DNA of 21,287 nt from Pleurotus djamor (Eukaryota > Basidiomycota > Agaricomycetes > Agaricales > Pleurotaceae). The stretch covers positions 1 to 21,287 of the forward strand of contig JAPEVF010000776.1 of assembly GCA_029747585.1 (NCBI GenBank), written 5' to 3'. Positions within the stretch are counted from its first letter, which is position 1, and each line of letters opens with the position of its first letter. Below the pieces are notes generated by a model that ran no database searches, was not told where the DNA came from, and worked only from the letters and a program-made list of their open reading frames with translations. A program made the translations under genes and the position numbers. Positions 10,225 to 19,393 of this stretch are shown piece by piece.

Positions 10225-11972
10225 ATGATAGAGGCGATCGATTTTCGCAAACTTGAACTGTGCGTGTAACTTAACTATTACAGTTGATTGAAGGCGCTGG
10301 ACGGCTTTTCCAGACCGGTGGGCCTGATCCCAGAGCGCGAGCTCTCAGCTTGTTCATTGTTGTATTGATGCCGTCGCATTATCTTTTGTTTCGCACTGTG
10401 GTCAACATTGGTTGTGCTTCCTTCCGGAGGCCAGCAAGAACCGGATGCGGCATGGATTTTTTCCGTTGTATTTGCCGTTACCACGTAAGCCTCCCATACC
10501 CCATGATAAAGTTGGCTCCCGTCAAACCCCAAAACACTCCCTTAGGTCCACAATCTACTTCCTCAACTCATGAGGATAGATCAATCCGTCGAACTGTGGA
10601 CAGCTGTTTCCAACTCCATTGCGTCATTCGCGGACCTTTTACTATTCAGTAAGACACCCGTTGTTGTAAACTTTCGTCGATCATATATCTGCCCATAGAT
10701 CTACCTGAAGAGGCGACATTTCGGCTGAAATTAGCACCATGCTGTTTCTGGAAGAGTACGTTGTTGCGTTACGTTTGTATGAACCTCAGGATCCGACTGC
10801 CTTGAACAAAGTCATTGCCGTTGCGCCTGACATTGAGAACGATGACATGGTGTGTCTACGGTTGTCACTTCTCTCTGATAAACCTAACCCAGTTCGCAGA
10901 CAGTCCCGGGGCCCACGGAAGAGGCGGTTTCGCCCAGATTTAACCTCCTAAACCACTTATACCTCTTCCTCAAAGGTTGCTTTCCTCAATTACCTCCAAA
11001 TACAGTAGATGGTATTCAGGAACCGTGGATGCCTGTAAAGATCGTTCTAGTAGGTTTAAATTTGACTTTGGCTACCTCTCAGCCACTTTGACTGCCTTAA
11101 CTCCCATAGCCCGACTTGGTTGTTAAAATGAAGAGAAATAGAAACGACGCGATTAGTGTGGCTACCGCGAAGGGTAGGTGGTGTACTAGCACGACCATCC
11201 CGGCAAACCGACTACTTTGCGACTTGTTATAGCGAGGCATACTTTACTAGAGAACATCAGTGTCGACCTCGACAAACTTGTACGGCTATTTCCCTATCAG
11301 TGAGTTCCTACAACTCTTCCCAAGCTTATGTACATACTCACGGCAATTTAGGTACATCTTTTCTCTTCGGGTAATACCAGTTGCATACTTCCTTGCATTG
11401 GTTTGTCTTCCATTCCCTTTCCGGCCCTTCCGTTCGCTGAGATGCCAATCATGGCACTTTCGTCGGCCGCCGTGGGTTGGGGCTGTGTACCCATCTCAAT
11501 CGTAGTGGTAACGGATTCACGTTCTATAACTCACATATGACACTAACTCAGCAGCTAGTCATCTTTAATCTTCCCTTGCATGGTAGCCGCGGACGATAGC
11601 GATCGTGAGCGAGTTCCCATAATCAAACCGCTTGTCCATTCATTTGCTCGTTTGTTTGTTAGATATGGTGACCCAGTGTTCGTGCCATCACCCACATCTT
11701 GCCTGCGCGTAACGCTTCGCGTTATATTAACTCTGTCACTTTCAGGTAACGCACCATGTGGATACGTGTCTGCCCTGAGTTACGATCCGTTGGATTATCA
11801 ATGGGGCGTATTCATCACAAAGCTCGAGCGGCTGCGAGTCCTCGCAGTCAACTCCTTCCAGCACTGTTGCAAATCGCTCCCTGCGGTCTCACTTGGTAAC
11901 CTTGGTGGTACTTCGCCCACTTCTCAGGTTTCCTCTGACGACCCTAGTCACTCTGGCACCCCAGTTGACTGA
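10225..11972 (+). pseudogene. Copy A of the three-copy membrane-protein family, 5' half decayed
   Basis: Exons found by alignment to copies B and C: 10225-10259 (MIEAIDFRKLEL), 10314-10484, 10546-10648, 10699-10849, 10900-11049, 11110-11173, 11233-11299, 11352-11400, 11442-11507, 11559-11604, 11663-11677 and 11746-11972. Exon 2 carries an in-frame TGA at 10366-10368 where B has an Arg codon (TAT CGG in B, TAT TGA here). Exon 3 is frameshifted between IYF and MRIDQS (about 10569), and exon 4 near 10737. From the ATG at 10739 the remaining nine segments splice without interruption into a 264-aa frame ending at 11972, so a truncated product is possible. Shared marks: LEEYVVALRLYE, VAADDSD, and the split HMVTQC + NAPCGYVS. 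It is on the opposite strand to B and C. Confidence 0.7.
11663..11677 (+). other. 15-nt microexon, copy A
   Basis: ATATGGTGACCCAGT between TTAG and GTTCGT. It joins ..DSD(C) to (T)GTAAC.. to read HMVTQC, aligned with the 15-nt exons of copies B and C. Confidence 0.7.
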
Positions 11973-12444
11973 GAACCCTATACGTATCAACGCGAAGATG
12001 ATTACACAGATATTTATACATGGCGTGAGGTTGTACTTAGCTATGAATTTGATGTCCACCTCGGAGGCAAATGACTCATTCGGACGTGAGTATCATCCAA
12101 ACGAAGGCTTCCTTTACCCTTCGTACATCGGACTTCCCCGAGCAAACTTGCGGCGCAGCTCATGTGTCTCACCCAGAAGTGTTTGGACTTTGGTCGTACC
12201 TGGCTGGGAGCGCTCGCAGGCGGAAAGGACGTGTGGTTGAATGGTTCCGACTTTTGAGAAGTAAAACATTCGGAGAGAGCTGTCTTGGCCCGAAGCGCAC
12301 TCAGCTCGAAATATCTGGGACGCGCATGGGGATAATTGGATTCATTATTGGTCCAATCACTGCAAGGCCGACTATTGGATAAAGACAAGACATCCTCTAA
12401 TAAGCGGCTCCGGTCTGAGCAACGGCGCGAATCGCACGATGGAC
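11973..12444. other. Intergenic region between copy A and the acyltransferase 3' end
   Basis: About 470 bases between convergent genes. It holds the right copy of the direct repeat. The open frame at 12071-12382 (plus) spans that repeat and encodes no domain I recognise. Confidence 0.5.
12198..12297 (+). repeat. Right copy of the direct repeat flanking copy A
   Basis: The core at 12251-12297 (GTAAAACATTCGGAGAGAGC, then TGTCTTGGCCCGAAGCG) matches 10101-10149. With the left copy it brackets copy A at a spacing of about 2.15 kb. The alignment is by eye, and the outer part is weak. Confidence 0.55.
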
Positions 12445-14294
12445 CTAAAAGTCGTCACCTACGCGACCCACTACCAGGAACATGAACCGCTTCCAGTTAT
12501 CCATGTATATCTTGACTTCAGCAGCTGAGACCAAGTTTGCGTAGTCCGCGCTGAGGATGATAGTTCCCTTCCAAGAAGTGATTCGGAAGAAACTGAACGG
12601 GTATTGGATGTTGATTATGACAAGATCAAGAGGACACCGATAGAACTCACGGTGCTGGGTCAACGCGGTTGATGGAAAGTATAAACTTGGGAACGCTGAA
12701 CACAGTGGCTCCGTATTCATCGAAGAATTCAGGGTTTAGCCACTTCTCAGATATCCCGTCGCTGGACAAGGAATAACAATTGTTCGGAGGAAACCTAGTA
12801 TGACGTGGCGGTAAGGACTCGGGGTGGGAACCCTCGGTGAGTTAGGGCTCACATGTTTGCCTTGAACGCAGCGATAGTCTGCTGCGCAACCATCCGTCCT
12901 ACGACGCTCATATAATTCATCGGGTCCAGTAGACCCTTCTGAGAGTTGTAAAGCTCGCGCACATGTTTCATAACCGAGGCGAGGATATCCTTGTTGAGTG
13001 GCAACGGTTCCCCGTCTTCCGACAAAAATAGTTTTACCGGGATGCGTATGCCGCTGACGCCTAGCGCGTAACCTGCATAGCCCTCGCGCGATGAGTACGG
13101 CTTGACGAGGAAGTTGCGACAGTCCCTAAAAAGTTGGTCGTTAAGGTATTGATCTTTTGAGTTGAACGTAGGTGGGTTGTCGGCGATGGTAGTCATTGCA
13201 AGGGCAGCGTGGGCTATATGTGCGAAAGACAAAGAAATACAGTGCTCAGTTGGATGTGAGGCCGAATATCAACGATGATACATACCAAGGTGGGAAACAG
13301 TGTATGTCATCCTCTCCGCATCGGCGCCTTTCGACTTCAACGCAAGGAGGATTTGCGTGGATTCGGCCGCGGTAAAGATACGTTCTTCCCGAGCATGAGA
13401 CGGCCAGTCGTTTTCACCCTTGCGTGGTTTGAATCCATAGGGATTCTAATACAAACAAAGCATTGGCGTAAGGGCACATCATCGCATGATAGGAATGAAA
13501 AATGGACTTGCATTCGCAGCCTCTGCTAGGGTCTTCAAGACGATGGCCATGTTTCCATAGAACGGGTGGTCGAAACTAGGTTCTTCGGAGGATCCTGGCA
13601 TGATCGGCCGTGGCACTGAGGGAAGCAGTAGGTTGAAGGCCGATGGGGCAAGGTTCGCACCTTCCGTGCCCCAAGGTAAGGAGGTCGGAGACGCTGTAGT
13701 ATTTCTGAGATTCCTAGCAAGTCGCGTTAAATACTTGTTCATCAAGACTTTTAGACCATTCCCATCGAATGGACTGTGATGAGTATAGATGGAGAAGATG
13801 AACTTCTTGACGGAACCATCCCGTTCGTCACATTCGGACAAGTGCAGAGCTCCCCATGTTTGGTCGCCTTCTTCAGATGGAACCTTTTGGCTGCGTGCTT
13901 GAGTGCAGACGAGGTCAAGATCTAGATCAAGCTCCCTCGACACACTGAACGTCCGCGAAGCCCAATCACCCACAATGGTAGGGTCACCAAGTCTATACAC
14001 AAGACGAGAGGTCCCATCATCCGTTGGCTCGATGACCGCAGCGATCGTCGGGGCGTTGAATCGAAGCCAAAGCCAAGCATCATATGCCGCTTGCTTCAAC
14101 CTGGCTTCATTGGTAGGAATATCAATGTCGACGTGAACACCGAGGAATAGGTTCGTGTCCCCTTTGTGGAAACGGTTCCAAACGTCGTGAACCACCGCTG
14201 CACCGCCTAGCATACGGGAGAAGCCAACCTTGGTGGGGAGCTCGGTCCAGCGGAAGATGGATGGGTCCAATTTGACGAGAAGTGCATCTGCCAT
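12445..14294 (-). CDS. HHxxxDG acyltransferase (CAT/condensation-like fold)
   Basis: Five exons: 13512-14294, 13286-13445, 12853-13213, 12651-12794 and 12445-12592, total 1596 nt, 531 aa. The motif HHSPFDG at residues 172-178 is the His-His-x-x-x-Asp-Gly active site of chloramphenicol-acetyltransferase-fold enzymes (BAHD, NRPS condensation, Tri3-like and alcohol acetyltransferases). The C-terminal part has SINRVDP and WKGTIILSADYANL, resembling the closing strands of that fold. The first intron has a GC donor (AAT|GCAAGT, acceptor TATTAG). Stopping at the TGA in 12849-12851 would lose 93 residues; the donor AT|GTGAGC at 12852 avoids it. No carrier or adenylation domain is present, so it likely acylates a small molecule from an acyl-CoA. 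The substrate is unknown. Confidence 0.75.
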
Positions 14295-14336
14295 GAGGTA
14301 GCTTGTTGGATGACATAGGTGTATGTTGGAAGGCTG

Positions 14337-14343
14337 TTATATA
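14337..14343 (-). promoter_or_regulatory. TATA box candidate of the acyltransferase gene
   Basis: Reads TATATAA on the minus strand, about 43 bases upstream of the ATG at 14294. A start site about 30 bases downstream would give a very short 5' leader. It is the clearest TATA-like element in the window. Confidence 0.5.
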
Positions 14344-14537
14344 GGCACGCCTTGTGGAGGACAGCAGTCAGCTTGGTACGATGATACGGGAAAAAGAGGA
14401 CACACAGAGGTAACTACCAAGACATGAAAGAGTTTCCGTTTAGCGGTAGAACAGCCCTTGGGCGTCATTCCTAGTTTCGAGTTGGAAAGTGTGTTCATTC
14501 TGTCGCCTTGTTGCTATTATAGCATTTGGTCATTTGT

Positions 14538-14732
14538 TCACACCAACAGCGATGCTAGCGAATCCCACAGACACCAGTCAAGAACAATGTCGTGATGGTG
14601 TATCAACTGTAGGTCAAAGTGGATGTAAGCGACATTCGTAGAGGGGCACGGTGCACTCACAACAACGTTATCAGTAAAACACGTTGTTAAGTACAACGGC
14701 ACTGATACCCACAAAACAACTTGAAGACGCAT
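14538..14732 (-). CDS. Possible 45-aa secreted-type small peptide, two exons
   Basis: The ATG at 14732 begins a hydrophobic N-terminus (MRLQVVLWVSVPLYLTTC) that resembles a signal peptide. A good donor (GTT|GTGAGT) and acceptor (CTACAG) in phase 0 would join it to LIHHHDIVLDWCLWDSLASLLV and a TGA. Reading through instead gives 64 aa. There is no homology I can name. It could be chance open sequence upstream of the acyltransferase. Confidence 0.2.
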   Translation of the reverse strand: MRLQVVLWVSVPLYLTTCFTDNVVVSAPCPSTNVAYIHFDLQLIHHHDIVLDWCLWDSLASLLV

Positions 14733-14863
14733 CGTAGATCCAAGTCCGCGATCTCCGGCTTCAGCGTCATTGAAATCAAGCAGCCCAGCGGGCAGGCCAT
14801 ATAACCCAATATTTTGTAGTGTTACATTCCATCTTCCCCTCGTAAGATCGAGGTTGATTGTGG

Positions 14864-16369
14864 TTACAACTTACTCAAACGACATCTCGCCTCCTCCTTA
14901 ACATCGTTAACCAACGAGCCAATACCTCCTCCAACCCACACAGTCATCTTATCCCCGCCCTTGAGGTACAAAGGGGGTTTCTTGACGAAGCCGACGCCCT
15001 AACAGGCAAAGGGGAAACGTCAGAACGTGGGGAAAAGGAGCGGTGAGAGGGACGTACCTTTGGTGTGCCAGTAAGGATGATACTCCCCGGCTCGAGGGTA
15101 GTACCTTGCGACAAAAATGCCACGGTTTGTCGGACGGTAAAAATCTGGTCACTACATGTCCAGTTCAACATCAGCTCCAAACGGGTAAAGGAAGAGAAGA
15201 AGGAAACTAAGGAAAGAAAGACAATATAAGAGAAACGCACGCGGTAGTTCCATCTTGCACAGTCTTTGAGTTAAGTATACACTTCAATGGCAATTTCTGA
15301 GGGTCCGAGATCGCTTTGGCTGATACCAAACACGGTCCAAGTGGGTTGGTGTTGTCTATTGGTATTCCAAGTAAGCTTTGGCTGCCACGATTGTCTGACG
15401 AGAACAAGTGGAGAAGACAAGGAAATAGAGGTAGGGGGAGCGCAAGCGAAGGAAGGAAGGAGGAAGGGACGAACCAAACGACTTGGAGAAACCCCACTGC
15501 GAGACGGCCATTTGATGATAGCGGAACGAAACCTATGATAAGACAAACAAACATTCAATCAAGCATTCCGAAGCATTGAAAAGATGAATCATACGTACAT
15601 CGTTAGCCCCCGTATACCCCAACACATAATCCAACGCGTCAGCCTCCGAGACGTCTTTCGCCGGTTTACCAATGACGATGACGAGCTCGACTTCGTAGTC
15701 TGGAAGGTGGTCTTTTACGGGTTGGGCGACGCGTGGGATGGTCACTGTCGCGGAGGGTCCAATGAGAGAGGCAAGGGGTTTGTAGAACAGAATTGGGAAG
15801 CTGCACGAATAGGGTCAGACAAAGCATTCTGAGGGGTTGGAGGGTTTGAGCGGGACGTACGCAGGCTTCGCAAGATTAGCCTCAGCCTAAAAAACAAGAA
15901 ACCATGAATTCAACTTCCTCCATGACTAAGTGAGCGAGCAAGACGAAGCGTACAGCATGGTCAGCATAGTTCAACCCCAAACACCGTACAATCTTTATCT
16001 CTTCATTCGACAACGGGGACAAAAGTGTCTTCACAGTCAACATCGTCTTGGTGACCTGAGAAGACGGGTCGAGCGCAGACCCTACTATCTCGTAGGCTTT
16101 GATGGGTTTGCCTTCGTGATAGGCCAATCCCACTGTTCGTGCATCATAGGTCAGCCCTAACATAACGACGTCGGCAGAGAAACGATGGAGCTCACCATCA
16201 AGTGAAGCATCGACGGGCTCGCCAATATGAACCCTCGAAGTTTCGGTCGCAACAAAACGTATCAAACGGGTCCAGCTCTGTTGTTCGAGTTCACCAAGTC
16301 CTGCATGTCAGGAAACGGCTTTACAACTTGAATCGGAAGAAAGCCACATACATGTTGTATTGGTGCCAT
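14864..16369 (-). CDS. Fumarylacetoacetate hydrolase (FAH) family enzyme
   Basis: Eight exons: 16352-16369, 15954-16277, 15861-15886, 15599-15800, 15475-15532, 15241-15355, 15058-15151 and 14864-14998, total 972 nt, 323 aa. Two exons are tiny (18 and 26 nt). The start MAPIQH joins SWTRLIRFVATE, a usual N-terminus for this family. Family marks in order: CLGLNYADHA; FPILFYKP; DYEVELVIVIGK with probable metal ligands E159 and E161; YTGAND with D191; RYHQMAVSQWGFSKSFDNTN; and ILTGTPKGVGF. Members cleave or decarboxylate beta-diketo acids using Mg or Mn (fumarylpyruvate or acylpyruvate hydrolase, oxaloacetate decarboxylase). The length and single catalytic domain fit FAHD1-type proteins. Exact substrate is not predictable. 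The 5' end of intron 5 (15356-15474) was chosen to keep FSKSFDNTNPLG. Confidence 0.88.
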
Positions 16370-16988
16370 GGTCGAGTAGATGGTGGTTTGAGATTAAGGT
16401 GGTCGTAGGGTCGTGGAAGGAATCCAACAGAGAGAGGTTTTCCGAACGCCAGCATGACGGTTTTATAACGCAAGCATTCCCACTGAATGTGGGGAAAGGT
16501 ACAACCCTCGTCCGATGCCGCACTTGCCGAATGGTCCGGTGCGCACCCACGGTCAAGCCCGCAGACGCTCCGCTCCTTTCGACCCTCCTTCTGACTGAAT
16601 CGCGAGCTTTGAATAGAGTTCTTTGTAAAAGACGAAGCAGCAAGGATCATGGAAGTAAAGCGGCGGTGTATGATGGCATAAAACATTTCCAATTCTCCCG
16701 TTCGGAAGTCGGGCGCCACGTTAGACGCTGCACTCCTAGGCATCACAGGAGAAGCGAGGAACGGGAGGGAAAAGGAGTCAGGAGATCTAGGGGCTATGTG
16801 CTAATCTTCACTAACTCGCGGTTCCACGGGTAATAAGGCTGAAAATGCTGGAAGATCCTAGTAAATGAGAAATTTAGGACGAAAAAAAGTCTAAAACAAA
16901 TCCAAGAATATCCCCGCCTACATATTCCTCCACTTCTCCAGGTAACAATCGAGCCCATCCAGCTCCTCGCCCCAAGGTGACGCGGAGC
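16370..16988. other. Intergenic region between the FAH gene start and copy B end
   Basis: About 620 bases; FAH promoter side. Overlapping open frames on both strands (16321-16746 minus, 16360-16833 plus) show no domain and conflict with the FAH first exon. A frame running to a TAG at 16918 could be an alternative 3' end of copy B. Confidence 0.4.
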
Positions 16989-18905
16989 TCATACCGTGCC
17001 GTCTTTTAAACCTTCGGGAGGGCCCACGTAGCCGCATGGTATGTTATCGGTTGGGTTTTGAGTTCCGAGTTTTGCGTTTTGAATTTTAGTGGAGGGAAAA
17101 CGGGACATTGAGGGTGCGTACATTGGTTTATCATGTCTACCAAATGCGTTAGCAAGATTTCGCGACGTTCAACGCCTACGAGGATGTATAACTCACGATC
17201 GTTATCATCCGCTACAACCAACCAAGAATACNAAAAACGCCGCCTGGACGAACGCGTAAACATTAGAGTGATTAATCTGCGTGTGAGAGCAAGGTATGCG
17301 ATACTCACCACGGCGATCGTGATGGGGATACATCTCCACCCCGTGAGCGACACAACTCCAAGCGGCTATAAAATAAGTTCATTTGAGGATGTCACTGAAA
17401 CCAGAGGATGCGAGGGGTCAAGGCATACCAAGAACAAGCAGACTATGGTCGTAGATATCCACAAATGGACGATATACCTATTTTCAGCCGCATATGAGCA
17501 ATTTCAAAATCGAAAGAGTAAATAAGAGTTTTTTTTTATCGAAACGAGTAAACTGAGATAGAAATGTGACGCACCAGTGAACCGGACGAAGGCTCCAGAG
17601 TGTTTCCAAATTCGTGATTATTTGTTCTCGTAGATGTAACCTCGCTAAGAAAAGAGAAAATAAAACGAAGGAGAGTATGTTAGCGATCGCACAGAGTTTT
17701 GAGTTTCTGTACTCATTGCGGTAGTCTGACTTACCTTGAACTGTGGCGATAGCAACCACATTATCATCACCATCACTCCCATTCCCATTCCCACAAGTTC
17801 CACCTGGACCTCGACTCAGTGGTATGCACACCACGTCGAGCTAAAACGCACAAATTTGAGTCAAATCGTCAAAACCAACACCCCGACCTGAGTCTATCGG
17901 AAATATCTCGGAAATTCTAACTTACTAGCTGAATTCTAACGATGTCCGGCGGCCTATAAAACACATTGGTACCCATCCCACCGATCGTCGCGCCATGCGA
18001 GGGAATTCGTGGAAAAGGGTCACGGAGGAGTAGAAGGCAGGCAGAGACAACTTGAGTGCGTATTCGGTAGAGGGGGTGGAGGAAAGTTCGGAGGAAAAAG
18101 TTGGGCGAAANGGGGGCTTTGTTGGGTAGGTGTAAGAGTAGGAGGCGCGGGTGGATATTCATCAGCGAGGTCCTTGTCACGACCAGTCGGTTCTCGGGGT
18201 GTAGGAGCATGTTCGTGGTCAATATGTTCATACAGGCCTAAAGCGACGGCCAACTCTTCCAACACAGCGAGCGCCGTCTTCTGCAGTTGAAGCTGAGCTT
18301 GCAAAGCGTCTGAGTCCCAGTTGCCCTGACGCTGTTCAAGCTCAAGCAAATCTACATGCATGAATGAATGAAACAACGTCAAAGAAATGGCTACAACTTT
18401 GGAGGGATGGCTTATGGCTTACCGAGTTTAACGCTGTCCGCAAACGACGCGATAGACCACGAAATGGCTCTCCATGCACGGATGGATCCATCGACGCGCA
18501 TGTAGGAAAAGTAGATCCTGCGAAGGAACACCGTGAAGAAGGGTATGACAATACTAAGCATCGTAAGTAACGAATAAATTTGCAGCTGAGGAGTTGTCTG
18601 AACTCACGAAATAAGAATGGCAATCCAATCAGACAACCCCCATATGCGTATATCCCTGAAACCGATAACCACCACAGAGGACCAGAGTACGAAGAAGAGT
18701 ACAATGAATCGACACCGATACACCAGCAGCAGTGGTGCACAAACGTCGGAAAAAGAAAAGTCGGAAAAGGAGAAGGGGAATTTTGACTTGGGTTCTATCA
18801 AGCCTATTGGTCTGCCAATGAAGTAAGTCGTACAAAGGTTGATTAAGAATTGGGGTGTTACACGTACAGGTCGAGTTTGTGGAAGTCTATCGCTTGAGCG
18901 GACAT
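16989..18905 (-). CDS. Copy B of the three-copy membrane-protein family, 3' splice site missing
   Basis: Exons: 18868-18905 (MSAQAIDFHKLDL), 18608-18811, 18423-18553, 17926-18351 (probably split by an intron near 18117-18183), 17735-17840, 17575-17644, 17429-17477, 17309-17365, 17197-17243, 17122-17136 and a last piece ending at 16989. Exons 2-3 encode two hydrophobic helices (starting LLLVYRCRFIVLFFVLWSSV, and IAILISIVIPFFTVF). Then come a Gln/Leu-rich coiled stretch with LEELAVALGLYE, a Pro-rich linker, and two more helices in the 49-, 57- and 46-nt exons, ending VVADDND. Likely a four-helix membrane protein; family not recognised. The N at 17232 makes the 46-nt exon one base too long. No AG precedes the final NIPCGYV piece, so the true C-terminus is unresolved. 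Confidence 0.65.
17122..17136 (-). other. 15-nt microexon, copy B
   Basis: Reads ACATGATAAACCAAT on the minus strand, with acceptor TAG and donor GTACGC. It encodes HMINQ plus one base, aligned with the microexons of copies A and C. Confidence 0.7.
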
Positions 18906-19393
18906 GTTTATGGCTACGGTAGATGGTCGACGTTCGAATTCAAACCTTGTGGTCCAAGTTTAGGGGAGAAACTCGAAAGGGGTTCTACCGTCTGCCAAAC
19001 TGACTCCGACTCCGGCGGCCCGATTTCGACAAGAAAATCCCTGCTAATACATATATCAATTTCGTCCTCTGCACATTGGCCCAACCTCCGGACGTCGCTC
19101 CCGATCCCCCGATCAGTAGAGTAGGACGGTTGGTCACTGCTTCACCTTGGCCCTCGCCTCAACGCGATCCTTCGCCTAGTCCCTCCTAATCCTCCAAAGC
19201 ACCAACTTATAGCCATGCGGAAGAGGACTGGAGACCGTCCCACATTGCGACGACGTTAGAACATGTAGAGAGGAGTGTCAAAGGGGAAAGGCAGGTAGTC
19301 AGGGGACGACACCAAGCACATGGGTACAACGCACACATCCAAACGGCCGCGTCGGTCTGAAAGCAGAGTACATACAAAAGTACGTAGAGTCAT
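18906..19393. other. Intergenic region, copy B promoter / copy C 3' side
   Basis: About 490 bases between two minus-strand paralogs. No TATA box or repeat stands out. An alternative last exon of copy C could begin at about 19336 (acceptor CTTTCAG, then ACCGACGCGG), followed by 47 open codons, but this is weak. Confidence 0.4.

Larger units (their letters stand above)
14295..14863. other. Intergenic region, acyltransferase promoter side
   Basis: About 570 bases between two minus-strand genes. It contains the TATA-like box at 14337-14343 and a weakly supported two-exon small ORF (14538-14732). Nothing else is recognised. Confidence 0.5.

Noticed and set aside
10739..10951. Stand-alone 70-codon gene
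   Set aside because: Its end runs into an intron (10850-10899). The ATG and LEEYVVALRLYE segment belong to copy A.
12071..12382. 103-codon plus-strand ORF
   Set aside because: It covers the diverged direct repeat; the left repeat copy does not preserve the same frame.
12849..14294. Acyltransferase ending at the TGA in exon 3
   Set aside because: A strong donor at 12852 and two further phase-compatible exons extend it to 531 aa.
16321..16833. Overlapping ORFs on both strands upstream of the FAH gene
   Set aside because: No domain, no splice context, and they overlap the FAH first exon.
17484..17834. 116-codon minus-strand ORF with a hydrophobic stretch
   Set aside because: It spans two exons and a likely 90-nt intron of copy B plus part of the next intron; it is not a separate gene.
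18617..18826. Plus-strand ORF with Lys/Glu-rich end, opposite copy B exon 2
   Set aside because: The minus-strand exon is supported by alignment with copy A and by splice phases; this ORF is its shadow.
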